Counted from the first letter of the stretch, positions 43,945 to 52,891 are shown. The stretch: 64,000 nt of DNA from Pseudomonadota bacterium (GCA_023423535.1 JAFAFL010000045.1:34454-98453), one strand, 5' to 3'. Notes: generated by a model not told the origin, from the sequence alone. Numbers and translations: made by a program.

Positions 43945-44529
43945 ATGCCCGCCGAAGTCCTCGTGATGTGCCCGGCGTGCGCGCGGCCCCAGCCCAGCGC
44001 GAGCGCGTGCGTCCACTGCGGCGCCGCGCTCCCAGAGGCCCCGCGGCCCCCCGGCTCGTCCGACGCGCTTCGTCCGGACCCGCTGCTCCGCCCCCGAGCG
44101 CCCGCCGAGGTCGAGGTCCCTCTCGGCGAGTCCACGAGGCTCTTCGTCGGGGAAGACGCGCTCGAGCTTCGCGGCGGAGACGGCTCGCGGGAGCGGGTGG
44201 CGCTGGCCGATGTGCGGCGGGTGGGGCTCGAGCGGCAGCGGTCCTGGCCACTGCTCGCCGCCGCGGCGCTGCCGGTGCTCGTCGCCTTTGCGCTGGTGGA
44301 CGGGTGGGTCATCAGACTGGTGCTCTTCGTGCTCGGGGCCGGCCTCGCGTTCCTCCTGCTTCGCCGCGAGGTCCTCTACCTCCGCATCGAGCGCGTCGAC
44401 GCGGAGCCTCGTCGCATCCGCCTCGGGCAGCGCGGCAGCACCGGCTCTGCCACCGGCGTCGCCACCAGCAGCCGTTGGGCGGAGCTCTCCGAAGAGCTGC
44501 GCCGCCGCGGGGTCGACGTCCAGGGCTAG
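43945..44529 (+). CDS. Zinc-ribbon membrane protein of unknown function
   Basis: The 194-residue protein starts with a double zinc-ribbon-like segment (C-P-A-C...C-V-H-C). A Pro-rich linker and a small PH-like soluble part follow (F-V-G-E-D-A-L-E-L). Then come two adjacent membrane helices (about 100-118 and 121-140) and a polar C-terminal tail. It begins four bases after the leuS stop. The architecture suggests a membrane-bound sensor-like protein; no function is known. Confidence 0.65.
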   Translation: MPAEVLVMCPACARPQPSASACVHCGAALPEAPRPPGSSDALRPDPLLRPRAPAEVEVPLGESTRLFVGEDALELRGGDGSRERVALADVRRVGLERQRSWPLLAAAALPVLVAFALVDGWVIRLVLFVLGAGLAFLLLRREVLYLRIERVDAEPRRIRLGQRGSTGSATGVATSSRWAELSEELRRRGVDVQG

Positions 44530-44577
44530 CGCCGGCCGGGCTGTGGGATGCAGAGCGGCCTGCGTTAACGTGGGCCG

Positions 44578-45726
44578 ATGCTTCACCTCCGCCGCGCCCG
44601 TCGCGTCGCCAACGCCCTCACGAGCCTTCTCGCAGCGCTGCTCTTCGCGCTCGTGCCCTCGACCGCGCTGGGCGCGCCGCCCCCCGCCGAAAAAGGCCCG
44701 CCGACCACGACCACGACCGCGCCCTCCACCCCGCCCGTGGCGCTGGTGCTGGTGAACGGCGCCGGGCTCTCCTCCGATGTCCAGGCGCTCGTGCGCAAGT
44801 CGCTGTCCGGCGCGATCGCGAAGACCGGCAGCGCAGCGACGGATCTCTCCCCCCTGACCTCCGCCATCTTCGAGGCCGGGATGCTCGTGCCCGCCTTCGA
44901 CCGCCCTCCGCCGCAGGGCTGGCCCGAGGCGCTCCGTCCGCTGTGGCAGGAGGGGAACCTCGCCTGTCAGGAGCAGGTGGGGGCGCCGGGAAAGAGCGCG
45001 CGCCGCCGGCTCCTGCACGCCACCGCCTCCGTCGAGTGCCAGCGCATCCTCGCCGAGGCCCTCTACGCGCGGCTGCTCGCGCACACGGCGCCGGAGCGCG
45101 TGTTGGAGGTCACCGTCCGGCCCTCGCGCGGTGGCCCGGACGCGCCCCTGCGGCTGCAGGCCCGGCTCTTTGCACCCGGCGCGGGGGAGGCACGGCTCGC
45201 CGAGTCCGAGTCCTCTCGCGCGGGTCTCCCCGAAGCGGCCGCGGGGCTCGCGCAGGCAGTGCTCGCCGGCGGAGGCAACCCCGCGCCCGCCCCCGGTGAA
45301 GGCGCGTTTCCGCAGCGCCCGAGGCCCACCGTGGCCGCGCTCGAAGAGGAGAGGGGAGAGCCGAAGCTGCCGGCGCTGCAGCTCGATGCCGCGTGCCTGA
45401 AGAAGCTCCCCGCGCGGCTGCAGCTCACGCCCGAGCCGAAGGAGAGCCGCTTCTCCTCGGCCCTCGCGCGGCGCTGGGAGGCCACGGTCCGTGCGGCGCA
45501 GCCTTCGCCCTCGGCGCTCAACTGCACGCTCAGCGGCTACCCCACGAGGGTGAACGCAGGCGGCGAAGCGGTCCCCGCGGTGGAGGTCGTCGCGGTGTGC
45601 GGGGACAGCGAGCACCGCGCCAACGCCCCACTCGATCCGGCGCTCCGCCGCCGCCGGGAGTCACTGCACGACGTCCTCAGCGCCTCGCTCATCCGGCAAA
45701 TGGCCGCCGCGCGCTGCGGCGAGTAG
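44578..45726 (+). CDS. Exported protein of unknown function
   Basis: The 382-residue product has an N-terminal signal peptide (V-A-N-A-L-T-S-L-L-A-A-L-L-F-A-L-V-P-S-T-A-L-G-A, cleaved around residue 33) and then a Pro/Thr-rich stretch. The mature part contains six or more cysteines in two groups. I do not recognise a domain. It lies between the zinc-ribbon gene and lptE on the same strand, so an envelope role is plausible but unproven. Confidence 0.65.
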   Translation: MLHLRRARRVANALTSLLAALLFALVPSTALGAPPPAEKGPPTTTTTAPSTPPVALVLVNGAGLSSDVQALVRKSLSGAIAKTGSAATDLSPLTSAIFEAGMLVPAFDRPPPQGWPEALRPLWQEGNLACQEQVGAPGKSARRRLLHATASVECQRILAEALYARLLAHTAPERVLEVTVRPSRGGPDAPLRLQARLFAPGAGEARLAESESSRAGLPEAAAGLAQAVLAGGGNPAPAPGEGAFPQRPRPTVAALEEERGEPKLPALQLDAACLKKLPARLQLTPEPKESRFSSALARRWEATVRAAQPSPSALNCTLSGYPTRVNAGGEAVPAVEVVAVCGDSEHRANAPLDPALRRRRESLHDVLSASLIRQMAAARCGE

Positions 45727-45738
45727 GGTGCCCGCGAG

Positions 45739-46332
45739 ATGTCCCGCACCCGCTGCCCCCGCCGTCCGCGCCTCGCGCCCACCGCGCTCGCGCTGCTCCT
45801 CCTTCCGCTCCTCTCGCTCTCCTGCGCCTACCGCTTCGCCGCGGCGGGAGGGCTGCCGGAGGGGGTGACCCGGGTGCGCGCGCCCGTGTTCATCAACCAC
45901 ACCGCGGAGCCCGGCATCGAGGCGCTCTTCGCGCAGTCCCTCCGCGAGCAGCTCGCGCAGACCGGGGTGCGCGCGGACGCGGGCGCGGAGGCGGAGCTTC
46001 TGGGCGAGGTGCTCGGCGTGTGGGGCGGGCCGACGATCCTCACCACGCCCACGCCCCAGCAGCCTGCGCCGGTATTGGCGAGCTACCGGCTCTTCGCCTC
46101 GGTGCGCCTGCGGCTTTTGCGCGGCGGCAACACGCTGGGCGCGGTGGAGGTGGTGGGCTCGGAGGACTTCCTGCCGGGTCGCATCGGCGGGTCGGGCGAC
46201 ATCCTCGTCACCGAATCCAACCGCCAGGCGGCGCTGCACCGGCTCTCGGAACGACTGATGCGCGAAGCCCTCGACCGGATGCAGCCGAGAGCCCGCGCAC
46301 GGGGTGCTTCCTCTACTGTGACCGGACCCTGA
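45739..46332 (+). CDS. lptE: LPS-assembly lipoprotein LptE
   Basis: LptE is the outer-membrane lipoprotein that plugs the LptD barrel and helps deliver lipopolysaccharide to the surface. The 197-residue protein has a lipobox L-S-L-S-C followed by A-Y-R-F, typical of LptE. It continues L-P-E-G-V-T-R-V-R-A-P-V-F-I-N-H-T-A-E-P-G-I-E, the most conserved LptE region. The C-terminal tail is basic. The leuS - lptE proximity matches the common gamma/deltaproteobacterial arrangement. Confidence 0.88.
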   Translation: MSRTRCPRRPRLAPTALALLLLPLLSLSCAYRFAAAGGLPEGVTRVRAPVFINHTAEPGIEALFAQSLREQLAQTGVRADAGAEAELLGEVLGVWGGPTILTTPTPQQPAPVLASYRLFASVRLRLLRGGNTLGAVEVVGSEDFLPGRIGGSGDILVTESNRQAALHRLSERLMREALDRMQPRARARGASSTVTGP

Positions 46333-46347
46333 GGGCCCGGCGCGCGG

Positions 46348-46620
46348 CTACTTCTGCGCGGAGGCCTTGTTCGCGGCCTTCATCAGGCGCGAGGTCCGGC
46401 GCGCGGCGGTCCGCTTGTGGAGCACGCCCTTCGAAGCCGCCTTGCCCAGCGTCCGCACCGCGTTCGTCAGCGCGTCCTTCATCTTGCCCGCGTCCTTCGT
46501 GGCGGTCGCCTCGCGAAGGTTCTTCACCGCGGTCTTCACGGTGGAGCGAACGGACTGGTTGCGGGCGCGGCGCTTCTGCGACTGACGGTTGCGCTTCTCT
46601 GCGGAGGTGGTGTTGGCCAC
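46348..46620 (-). CDS. rpsT: 30S ribosomal protein S20
   Basis: S20 binds 16S rRNA in the small subunit. The 90-residue protein has the family start M-A-N-T-x-S-A-E-K-R and the basic helical pattern N-R-Q-S-Q-K-R-R-A-R-N, and ends with T-A-A-R-R-T-S-R-L. The ATG is preceded on its strand by CTGGAGAAG. It is encoded convergent to lptE with 15 bases between stops. A sigma-70-like promoter lies upstream. Confidence 0.97.
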   Translation of the reverse strand: MANTTSAEKRNRQSQKRRARNQSVRSTVKTAVKNLREATATKDAGKMKDALTNAVRTLGKAASKGVLHKRTAARRTSRLMKAANKASAQK

Positions 46621-46668
46621 GGTTCTTCTCCAGATGCCAAATGCGAACGGCGAAAATTGAGGGGGCGC

Positions 46669-46697
46669 TACCTACTTCGCGCGCACGCCCCGGTCAA
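46669..46697 (-). promoter_or_regulatory. Probable sigma-70 promoter of rpsT
   Basis: On the minus strand TTGACC (46692-46697) and TAGGTA (46669-46674) are separated by exactly 17 bases. The -35 matches TTGACA at 5/6 positions; the -10 is weaker. It lies about 50 bases before the rpsT start codon, a natural position for a strong ribosomal-protein promoter. Confidence 0.5.
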
Positions 46698-46777
46698 GGT
46701 TCCCCTTGCCCCGAGCCCCGAAAGGCCCGTGCGGCAGATTTCCGCGCGGACGGCCGGCAGGCGGCTCTTCACTCTGC

Positions 46778-46832
46778 ACTCCACAGGGAGGCACAGACTT
46801 GTCCCCAGTTTTCACACAGAACCTGTGGACAA
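46778..46832. other. DnaA-box-like cluster between rpsT and mazG
   Basis: The 249-base rpsT-mazG gap contains TTGTCCCCA (46799-46807, plus) and TTGTCCACA (46824-46832, minus), which together form a near-perfect 10-bp inverted repeat. TTTTCACACAG lies between them (46809-46819) and ACTCCACAGG precedes them (46778-46787). TTGTCCACA is the high-GC form of the DnaA box. This could be an origin, a DnaA-regulated promoter, or only a hairpin; no dnaA or dnaN gene is in the window. Confidence 0.3.
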
Positions 46833-46856
46833 TTCGTGCAATCCGCCCCGCATCGG

Positions 46857-46873
46857 TTGAACGGATCGTTCAA
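46857..46873 (-). terminator. Hairpin at the mazG 3' end
   Basis: TTGAACG (46857-46863) and CGTTCAA (46867-46873) form a perfect 7-bp stem with a 3-base GAT loop, overlapping the mazG stop codon. It could terminate or protect the mazG transcript; the stem is moderately AT-rich for this genome. Confidence 0.4.
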
Positions 46874-48069
46874 ACGCCGGTGGCAAAACGCCACGACACG
46901 CCGTCCGGGTCGGTGAACCGCAGCGCAAAGGCGCCGTCCTCGGCAGAGACCCCGGCGCCTTCCGTCACCGCGGCCCCGAGCAGGTTCCCCAGCCGCTCCA
47001 CCGACGCCCGCGAGGGCGCCTCCAGCGTCAGCTCCCCTGCGAAACCGGCCGGGCCCTCGCCCTGGCCCTCCACGAAGCGCAGCTCCACCGGCCCGGTCAG
47101 GAAGCAGAGCGCGCCCCTCACGTGTCGCTCACTCCAGCCGAGCGCCTCCACCAGCGGCGCCCAGAACGCGCGCTGTCGCTCGAGGTCGGTCACGCGGAGG
47201 GTCATCCGGATCGGCGCTGCCCGCGGCCCGTGCTGTGGCGGCGGCAGGCCGTACGCCTTGTCCTTCTCCTTCTGCTTCGCCCGGTTCCAGAGCGCGTCCA
47301 TCTGCTCCAGCGTCGCCTCGCCAAAGGGCACGCCCTCCGCGCGCAGGCCCTCCTCGACCTCGTGGAAGCGCCTCGTGAAGCGCGCGTTCGCCTGCCGCAG
47401 CGCGTCCTCCGGCGGGGTCTTGATGAAGCGCGCGAGGTTCGCCAGCGAGAAGAGGACATCGCCCAGCTCGTGCTCGAGCGCGTCGCGGTCGCCGCCGGCA
47501 ATCGCCTCATCGAGCTCGCGCAGCTCCTCGTCGAGCTTGGCGCGCACGCCCGCCAGATCCGGCCAGTCGAAGCCGATCCGCGAGGCCTTCTCCGTCAGCC
47601 GCTCCGCGCGCATCAACGAGGGCGCCCCGGTGGGCACGCCGTCGAGCACCGACACGTCGCGGCCCTTCTTGCGCTTCTTCTCCTCGGCCTTGAGCTTGGC
47701 CCAGTTGTCGAGCACCTGCTCCGCGCCGTCCACCTTCACGTCGCCGAACACGTGCGGGTGGCGGCTCTCGATCTTGTCGCTGATCGCCTTCGCCACGTCG
47801 GCCATGCCGAACTCGCCCTTCTCGGTCGCGAGCTGCGCGTGGAAGACGATCTGGAAGAGCAGGTCGCCCAGCTCCTCGCACAGGGGCGCCCAGGGGCCGC
47901 CGTAGGAGACCCGGTCCATCTCGTCGAGGACCTCGAACGCCTCCTCGACGAGGTAGGGACGGAGCGACCGCAGGTCCTGCTCCCGGTCCCAGGGACAGCC
48001 GCCTTCTCCTCGGAGGCGCGCCATGATGCCGACCAACCGTTCCAGCTCGATTCCAACCCGTGTGGACAC
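46870..48069 (-). CDS. mazG: MazG NTP pyrophosphohydrolase fused to a VOC/glyoxalase-like domain
   Basis: The N-terminal 270 residues are MazG, which hydrolyses non-canonical NTPs. Two MazG-type segments are visible: C-P-W-D-R-E-Q with L-V-E-E-A-F-E-V-L-D and E-E-L-G-D-L-L-F-Q near residues 25-75, then E-L-G-D-V-L-F-S-L-A-N near 198. From about residue 285 to the end a different domain follows: I-R-M-T-L-R-V-T-D-L-E-R-Q-R-A-F-W through F-T-D-P-D-G-V-S-W. This is the vicinal-oxygen-chelate (glyoxalase/bleomycin-resistance) fold. The fusion totals 399 residues. The GTG start has GGAG upstream. Confidence 0.85.
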   Translation of the reverse strand: MSTRVGIELERLVGIMARLRGEGGCPWDREQDLRSLRPYLVEEAFEVLDEMDRVSYGGPWAPLCEELGDLLFQIVFHAQLATEKGEFGMADVAKAISDKIESRHPHVFGDVKVDGAEQVLDNWAKLKAEEKKRKKGRDVSVLDGVPTGAPSLMRAERLTEKASRIGFDWPDLAGVRAKLDEELRELDEAIAGGDRDALEHELGDVLFSLANLARFIKTPPEDALRQANARFTRRFHEVEEGLRAEGVPFGEATLEQMDALWNRAKQKEKDKAYGLPPPQHGPRAAPIRMTLRVTDLERQRAFWAPLVEALGWSERHVRGALCFLTGPVELRFVEGQGEGPAGFAGELTLEAPSRASVERLGNLLGAAVTEGAGVSAEDGAFALRFTDPDGVSWRFATGV

Positions 48070-48115
48070 TTCGTGGCTCCGTGTGAGCCGCTCAGGCTAT
48101 CATCCGGCCACCGCG

Positions 48116-50317
48116 ATGCCCTTCACCTTCCGCTCGCACCGTCCGCTGCCCGTTGCGCTGTACGCCGCGCTGGCCCTGCTGATCGTCATCGGCATGCCCG
48201 CCGCCGTCCGCGCGCAGCCCTCCACGGCGACGCCGGCGGCCGAAGGCTCCGAGCTCGATCGCGCCTTCGACGAGTTCGACAACCTGCCCGCCGCGCCGGC
48301 GAAGCCTGCTCGCAAGCCGAACCCGGAGGCGCCCGCGCTCACCTCGCCGGATCCGTCGCTGCGAGGCGCCTCCGAGACGCCGCCGCGAAAGAACACCGCG
48401 ACCACGCCTCCGTCCGCCACGCCTCCGTCCACCGCTGCGCAGGGGGCCATCCAGCCGGCGCCCGCGCTCGGGGCGATCACCCTTCCAAAGGCCACCGATG
48501 AGGAGCTGCGCGTGGCCTTTGCCCGCTTCCGAGACGCGAACCTCGGGCTCGACCTCAAGGGTGCGGCGGGCGCGCAGAAGGCGCTGCTGGAGCTGAAGGC
48601 GGACCTCGGGATCGACGGGCTCGACGCGCCGGCAGTGGCGTTCGCCCGCGCGGCGGCAAAGCGTGCGGAGGCGAAGGATCACCTGGGCTCGGTGCAGCTC
48701 GCCGAGGCCTCGGTGGCGCTCTCACCGCAGCTTCCCTGGGCGCACTGGGCGCTGGCGCGGGCGCACTTCTTCTCCGACCCGGCGGAAGTCGGTCGCTGGG
48801 GCCCGGCGCTCTTCTCGGCGGCGGGCGCTGCGTTCGACGATCCGCGCTACCTGCGGCCCTGGCTGGCGGATCTCGGCGCGGCCTTCGTGTCCGCGCTGGT
48901 GGGGACCGCGGTCTTCTGCCTGCTGGTGCTCGGTGCGCGCAGGCTTCGCTACTTCCTCCACGACGTGCACCACCTCTTCCCGCGCGCCGCGGCCCGCTGG
49001 CAGACCGCGCCGCTGGCGGTGCTCCTCCTCAGCCTCCCGCTGGTGTTCCGGATGGGGCTGGTGCCGGTGCTCGTGGGGCTGCTCTTCGCGGTGGCGATGT
49101 ACCTCGACCTCAAGGAGCGGATCGTGGCCGCCGCGCTGGTGGCGCTGCTCGGCGTTGCGCCGCCGCTGGCCGGCATCATCACCGACGCCACGAGCTTCGG
49201 CGGCACGCCCGCGGAGGACGTCTATCGGGTGGAGCGGGGCGGGCTCGACGCGGAGCTGTCGGCGGCGGCCATCCGCGCGCGGCTGGAGAAGGGCGACGCG
49301 CAGTTCGCCGAGCTCTACGCGCTCTCCCGCCACGAGCTCGGTCGCGGCCGGGTGGCGCAGGCCTCGGAGCTGATGAAGCGGGCGGCGCTGCAGCGCTCGA
49401 ACGACGCGCGACTGTCGGTGCTGCTGGGCAACGCGCGCTTCGGGGCGGGCGACATGGACGGCGCGCTGGCGCACTTCCGGCGCGCGAGGGAGCTCGACCC
49501 GCTGCTTCCCCACGCGGCCTGGAACCTCTCGCGGGTGCACTTCCGCATCGCGGCGGGAACGCAGGGCGCGCAGAAGGCGCTGGAGCTGGAGAAGGCGCAG
49601 ACCGCGCTCGCGCAGGCGCACCTGGCGGACCCTTCCCTGGTCTCGCGCGCGCAGCCGGCGGACGACGAGGTGCGGCTGCACCGTCTGATGATGAGCCCGC
49701 CGCTGCCGTGGCCCGAGGTCGCCGCGCTGGCGAGGGTGCCGGACGCGGGCAAGCGGGTGGCGGATCAGCTCGCGTGGCGCCTGATGGGGACGACCTCCGG
49801 TCCGCTGATGTGGGTGCTGCCGGCGCTGCTCGCGCTCGCGGCGGTGGGGCTGGGGCAGGCGAGGCTCTCCGTCGGCGCGTCGAAGAGCTGCGACAAGTGC
49901 GGCCGCGCGGTGTGCCGGCGCTGCGACCCCGAGCTCTCCGCGGCGAGCACGCTGTGCGGCCAGTGCGTGAACGTGTTCGCGCGGCGGGGCCTCGTGGCGC
50001 CGCAGGTGAAGCTGCGCAAGCAGATCGAGGTGGACCGCTACCAGACGCGGAAGGATCGCGCGGCGTGGCTGATGGGCATCCTCTGCTCGGGCGCCGGCCA
50101 CCTCAGCGCGGGTCTGCCGATGCGGGGCGTGCTCTTCGTGTTCGGCTTCGCCTTCTTCGTGGCGCTGGCGGTGCTGCGTGACGGCGTGTTGCGCGCGCCC
50201 TACGGCGAGCTGCCGGTGTGGGCGCGGGTCGTGCCGGCGGTGCTCGCGCTGGCGGTGGTGTACCTCCTCTCGCTGCGGAGCCTCCGCAGGACCCAGGTGG
50301 GCCAGGCATGGCGCTGA
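48116..50317 (+). CDS. TPR-containing membrane protein with zinc-finger
   Basis: The product, about 733 residues, starts with a signal-like hydrophobic stretch (about 12-32) and a Pro-rich disordered region. Helices and TPR-like segments follow (A-E-A-S-V-A-L-S-P-Q-L-P-W-A-H-W-A-L-A). Several membrane helices come next (about 260-285, 300-360), then a second TPR array (about 400-520) and a cysteine cluster C-D-K-C-G-R-A-V-C-R-R-C (about 595) with C-G-Q-C. C-terminal membrane helices close it. The ATG at 48116 is chosen over a longer frame. The next gene overlaps its end by 10 bases. The function is unknown. Confidence 0.65.
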   Translation: MPFTFRSHRPLPVALYAALALLIVIGMPAAVRAQPSTATPAAEGSELDRAFDEFDNLPAAPAKPARKPNPEAPALTSPDPSLRGASETPPRKNTATTPPSATPPSTAAQGAIQPAPALGAITLPKATDEELRVAFARFRDANLGLDLKGAAGAQKALLELKADLGIDGLDAPAVAFARAAAKRAEAKDHLGSVQLAEASVALSPQLPWAHWALARAHFFSDPAEVGRWGPALFSAAGAAFDDPRYLRPWLADLGAAFVSALVGTAVFCLLVLGARRLRYFLHDVHHLFPRAAARWQTAPLAVLLLSLPLVFRMGLVPVLVGLLFAVAMYLDLKERIVAAALVALLGVAPPLAGIITDATSFGGTPAEDVYRVERGGLDAELSAAAIRARLEKGDAQFAELYALSRHELGRGRVAQASELMKRAALQRSNDARLSVLLGNARFGAGDMDGALAHFRRARELDPLLPHAAWNLSRVHFRIAAGTQGAQKALELEKAQTALAQAHLADPSLVSRAQPADDEVRLHRLMMSPPLPWPEVAALARVPDAGKRVADQLAWRLMGTTSGPLMWVLPALLALAAVGLGQARLSVGASKSCDKCGRAVCRRCDPELSAASTLCGQCVNVFARRGLVAPQVKLRKQIEVDRYQTRKDRAAWLMGILCSGAGHLSAGLPMRGVLFVFGFAFFVALAVLRDGVLRAPYGELPVWARVVPAVLALAVVYLLSLRSLRRTQVGQAWR

Positions 50318-51495
50318 AGGGAACGCTGAAGGACTTCGGCATCGCCGACATCCTCCAGCTCATCGGTCACCAGCAGAAGACGGGCGTGCTCCACCTCAAG
50401 GCGCGCGACCAGGAGACGCACGTCTATTTCAAGGACGGGAACATCGTCCGGGCCGAGAGCGCCTCGCGGAAGAAGAAGGAGCTCATCGGCAACATGCTCG
50501 TGCGCGCGGAGCTCGTCACCGAGGGCCAGCTCGAGCACGCGCTGGAGACTCAGCGGCGCACGCTGAAGCGGCTGGGCGACGTGATGGTCAGCTCGCGGAT
50601 GGTGACGAAGGAGCGCTTCGCCCAGATGGTCTCGCTGCAGACCACCGAGACGCTCTACCGGCTCTTCTCCTGGAAGACCGGCTCCTACGAGTTCCAGGGC
50701 GGCGAGGTGGAGATCGACCCGGACGCGATGCTCAGCCTGCGCGCCGAGTCGGTCCTGATGGAAGGCTTCCGGATGGTCGACGAGTGGCCGGTGATCAAGC
50801 GCACGATCACCTCCTACGAGTTGACCTTCCAGCGGCTGAAGGACCTGCCGGCGATCGCCGCGCCCTCTGGGGACGACTTCGACGCCGCGCTCGACGCCGC
50901 GTTCGAAGGCGGGCTGCCGGAGCGGGAGAAGAAGCCGAAGGGCGGGGAGTTCTCCAGCGTCGGCGAGAACGAGCGGCGGGTGTACTTCCTCGCCACGCCG
51001 GGCCGCGAGGTGCGCAAGCTCATCGACCTCTCGTGCCTCGGCGAGTTCGAGACCTGCAAGTCGCTGCTGAACCTCGTGAACCAGGGCTACCTCGCGCCGG
51101 TGGCGCCCTCGGGCCGCACGCACGCGGTGGGCGGCAGCGAGACGCGCTTTGGCCGGGCGGTGGGCGCGGCGGGGCGGGTGGCGGTGACGGTGGCGGTGCT
51201 CGCGCTGCTGGTGCTCATCGGCTCGCGGCTGAACCTCGAGGCGGTCTCCTTTGGGCAGAGCGCGGCGCAGTTCAACGACCCCGCCGCGCAGCGGATGATC
51301 AGCCGCGCGCAGATGGCCCGCATCGAGGCGGCGCTGGACGTCTACCGCCTCGAGGCCGGCGAGCTGCCCGACGGGCTCTCTCGACTCGTGGAGGCCGGGC
51401 TGCTGACCGAGACCGACGTGCGGCACCCCTGGCGCGCGCCCTACCACTACCGGCGCACCGACACAGGCTTCGTCCTCCTTCCGCCGCTCCGCTAG
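50308..51495 (+). CDS. DUF4388 (PatA-like) protein with C-terminal membrane anchor
   Basis: This 395-residue protein has an N-terminal DUF4388 domain (M-A-L-K-G-T-L-K-D-F-G-I-A-D-I-L-Q-L-I, then G-V-L-H-L). DUF4388 is related to the Anabaena PatA N-terminus and is abundant in myxobacterial regulators. A region near 75-115 resembles the type II/IV secretion ATPase N-terminal helical motif, L-G-N-M-L-V-x-A-x-L-V-T-E. A membrane helix lies around 288-308, followed by a short extracytoplasmic tail with P-D-G-L. The overlap with the preceding gene suggests coupled expression. The role is unknown. Confidence 0.72.
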   Translation: MALKGTLKDFGIADILQLIGHQQKTGVLHLKARDQETHVYFKDGNIVRAESASRKKKELIGNMLVRAELVTEGQLEHALETQRRTLKRLGDVMVSSRMVTKERFAQMVSLQTTETLYRLFSWKTGSYEFQGGEVEIDPDAMLSLRAESVLMEGFRMVDEWPVIKRTITSYELTFQRLKDLPAIAAPSGDDFDAALDAAFEGGLPEREKKPKGGEFSSVGENERRVYFLATPGREVRKLIDLSCLGEFETCKSLLNLVNQGYLAPVAPSGRTHAVGGSETRFGRAVGAAGRVAVTVAVLALLVLIGSRLNLEAVSFGQSAAQFNDPAAQRMISRAQMARIEAALDVYRLEAGELPDGLSRLVEAGLLTETDVRHPWRAPYHYRRTDTGFVLLPPLR

Positions 51496-51676
51496 AAATC
51501 TCGCCCCCCGCCGGATGAAGGCCCCTCGGCGCGGTGTTATGGCCTCTGCGGCAGGTGAAGGCGGCGGCCCGCCTGCGCATGATGGAGTCCGCCGGCCCTG
51601 CGCCCGCCTGGCCGCTCGTCGCATCGAGAGGCCCGGGGCATCAAGGAGTAGGGCAGCAGGGCAGTGACAGCGCAGC

Positions 51677-52831
51677 ATGGCGCCCCCGGCGAACTCCGGG
51701 GACTGGAGCAAGACCCGATTGCAGACAGACCGAGCGCAGAAGATGGAGCACACCACCGCGAAGGTGAACCTGGGGGACAACGCAGTGGCCCAGGCGGTGT
51801 GCGGCAACCACAACGAGAACCTGAAGCTCCTGGAGCGCAGGCTCGGGGTGCGGGTGGGGATGCGCGGCACGGACCTCACCCTCTCGGGGTCGCCGGAGGA
51901 GGTGTCCTTTGCGGCGCGCCTCATCGACGAGCTCGCGGGGATGGCGCGCGCGGGTCGCAGCCTCTACCTGCAGGACGTGGAGCAGGCCATCAAGGTGATG
52001 GGCCAGGGTGAGGAGCGCGTCCGCGACCTCTTCATGGGCCCCGTCCTCAACCGCGGCACCGGCCGTCAGGTGTCGCCGAAGAGCCTCGCGCAGAAGCGGT
52101 ACGTGGACGCCATCCGCAACCACGACATCGTCTTCGGCATCGGGCCGGCGGGGACGGGCAAGACCTATCTCGCCATGGCCATGGCCATCGCCTACCTGCA
52201 GGAGCGGAAGGTCAAGCGGATCATCCTCGCGCGGCCGGCGGTGGAGGCGGGCGAGAAGCTGGGCTTCCTCCCCGGTGACCTCGCGGAGAAGGTGAACCCG
52301 TACCTGCGTCCGCTCTACGACGCGCTCCACGACATGATGGACGTGGGCCGCGCCGCGCAGCTGGTGGAGGAGGGCGTGGTGGAGGTCGCGCCGCTGGCGT
52401 TCATGCGCGGCCGCACCCTCAACGACGCGTTCGTCATCCTCGACGAGGCGCAGAACACCACCGTGGAACAGATGAAGATGTTCCTCACCCGGCTCGGGTT
52501 CCACTCCAAGGCGGTGGTCACCGGCGACACGACCCAGGTGGACCTGCCGGTGGGCCGGATGTCGGGCCTCACCCACGCGCAGCGGATCCTCGCGGGGACG
52601 CCGGGCATCGCGTTCTCCACCTTTGGAGACGTGGACGTGGTGCGCCACCCGCTGGTGCAGGCGGTGATTCGGGCCTACGAGGTCTCCGACGCGCAGGAGG
52701 CCGCCGCGTCCGCGAAGAAGGCGGAGGCAGAGGCGCTGCCTGAGGGCGTCACGCCGGTTGGGGTGGGTGCGGTACCCACGCCCGCCGAGGACAGCGAGCC
52801 TTCGGCCGTTCCGCGCACGGAGGTCGGCTAG
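51677..52831 (+). CDS. phoH: PhoH-like ATPase
   Basis: PhoH proteins are RNA-related ATPases that in many bacteria lie next to YbeY and the HD hydrolase, as here. The protein (384 residues, or 362 from the alternative ATG at 51743) has an N-terminal KH-like segment, Walker A G-P-A-G-T-G-K-T, Walker B V-I-L-D-E-A-Q-N, and G-D-T-T-Q-V-D-L. The C-terminal 40 residues are low-complexity Ala/Glu/Pro. The start is uncertain because neither ATG has a strong ribosome-binding site. Confidence 0.93.
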   Translation: MAPPANSGDWSKTRLQTDRAQKMEHTTAKVNLGDNAVAQAVCGNHNENLKLLERRLGVRVGMRGTDLTLSGSPEEVSFAARLIDELAGMARAGRSLYLQDVEQAIKVMGQGEERVRDLFMGPVLNRGTGRQVSPKSLAQKRYVDAIRNHDIVFGIGPAGTGKTYLAMAMAIAYLQERKVKRIILARPAVEAGEKLGFLPGDLAEKVNPYLRPLYDALHDMMDVGRAAQLVEEGVVEVAPLAFMRGRTLNDAFVILDEAQNTTVEQMKMFLTRLGFHSKAVVTGDTTQVDLPVGRMSGLTHAQRILAGTPGIAFSTFGDVDVVRHPLVQAVIRAYEVSDAQEAAASAKKAEAEALPEGVTPVGVGAVPTPAEDSEPSAVPRTEVG

Positions 52832-52891
52832 GCGGGCGGGCAGGGTCAGCCTTGCTGCACCCGCGCCCGTCCGTTTACGGTGGCTCCCCCC

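Noticed and set aside
41337..44312. A 991-residue open frame on the minus strand opposite leuS, and similar long antisense frames (for example opposite fabF, cheA, aceK and the VIT/VWA gene).
   Set aside because: They mirror real genes, have Arg/His/Leu-rich sequence without family motifs, and arise because GC-rich codons give few stops on the opposite strand.
51559..51574. AGGCGG/CCGCCT hairpin before phoH as a terminator.
   Set aside because: A 6-bp GC stem is common by chance in this sequence and no T-run follows.
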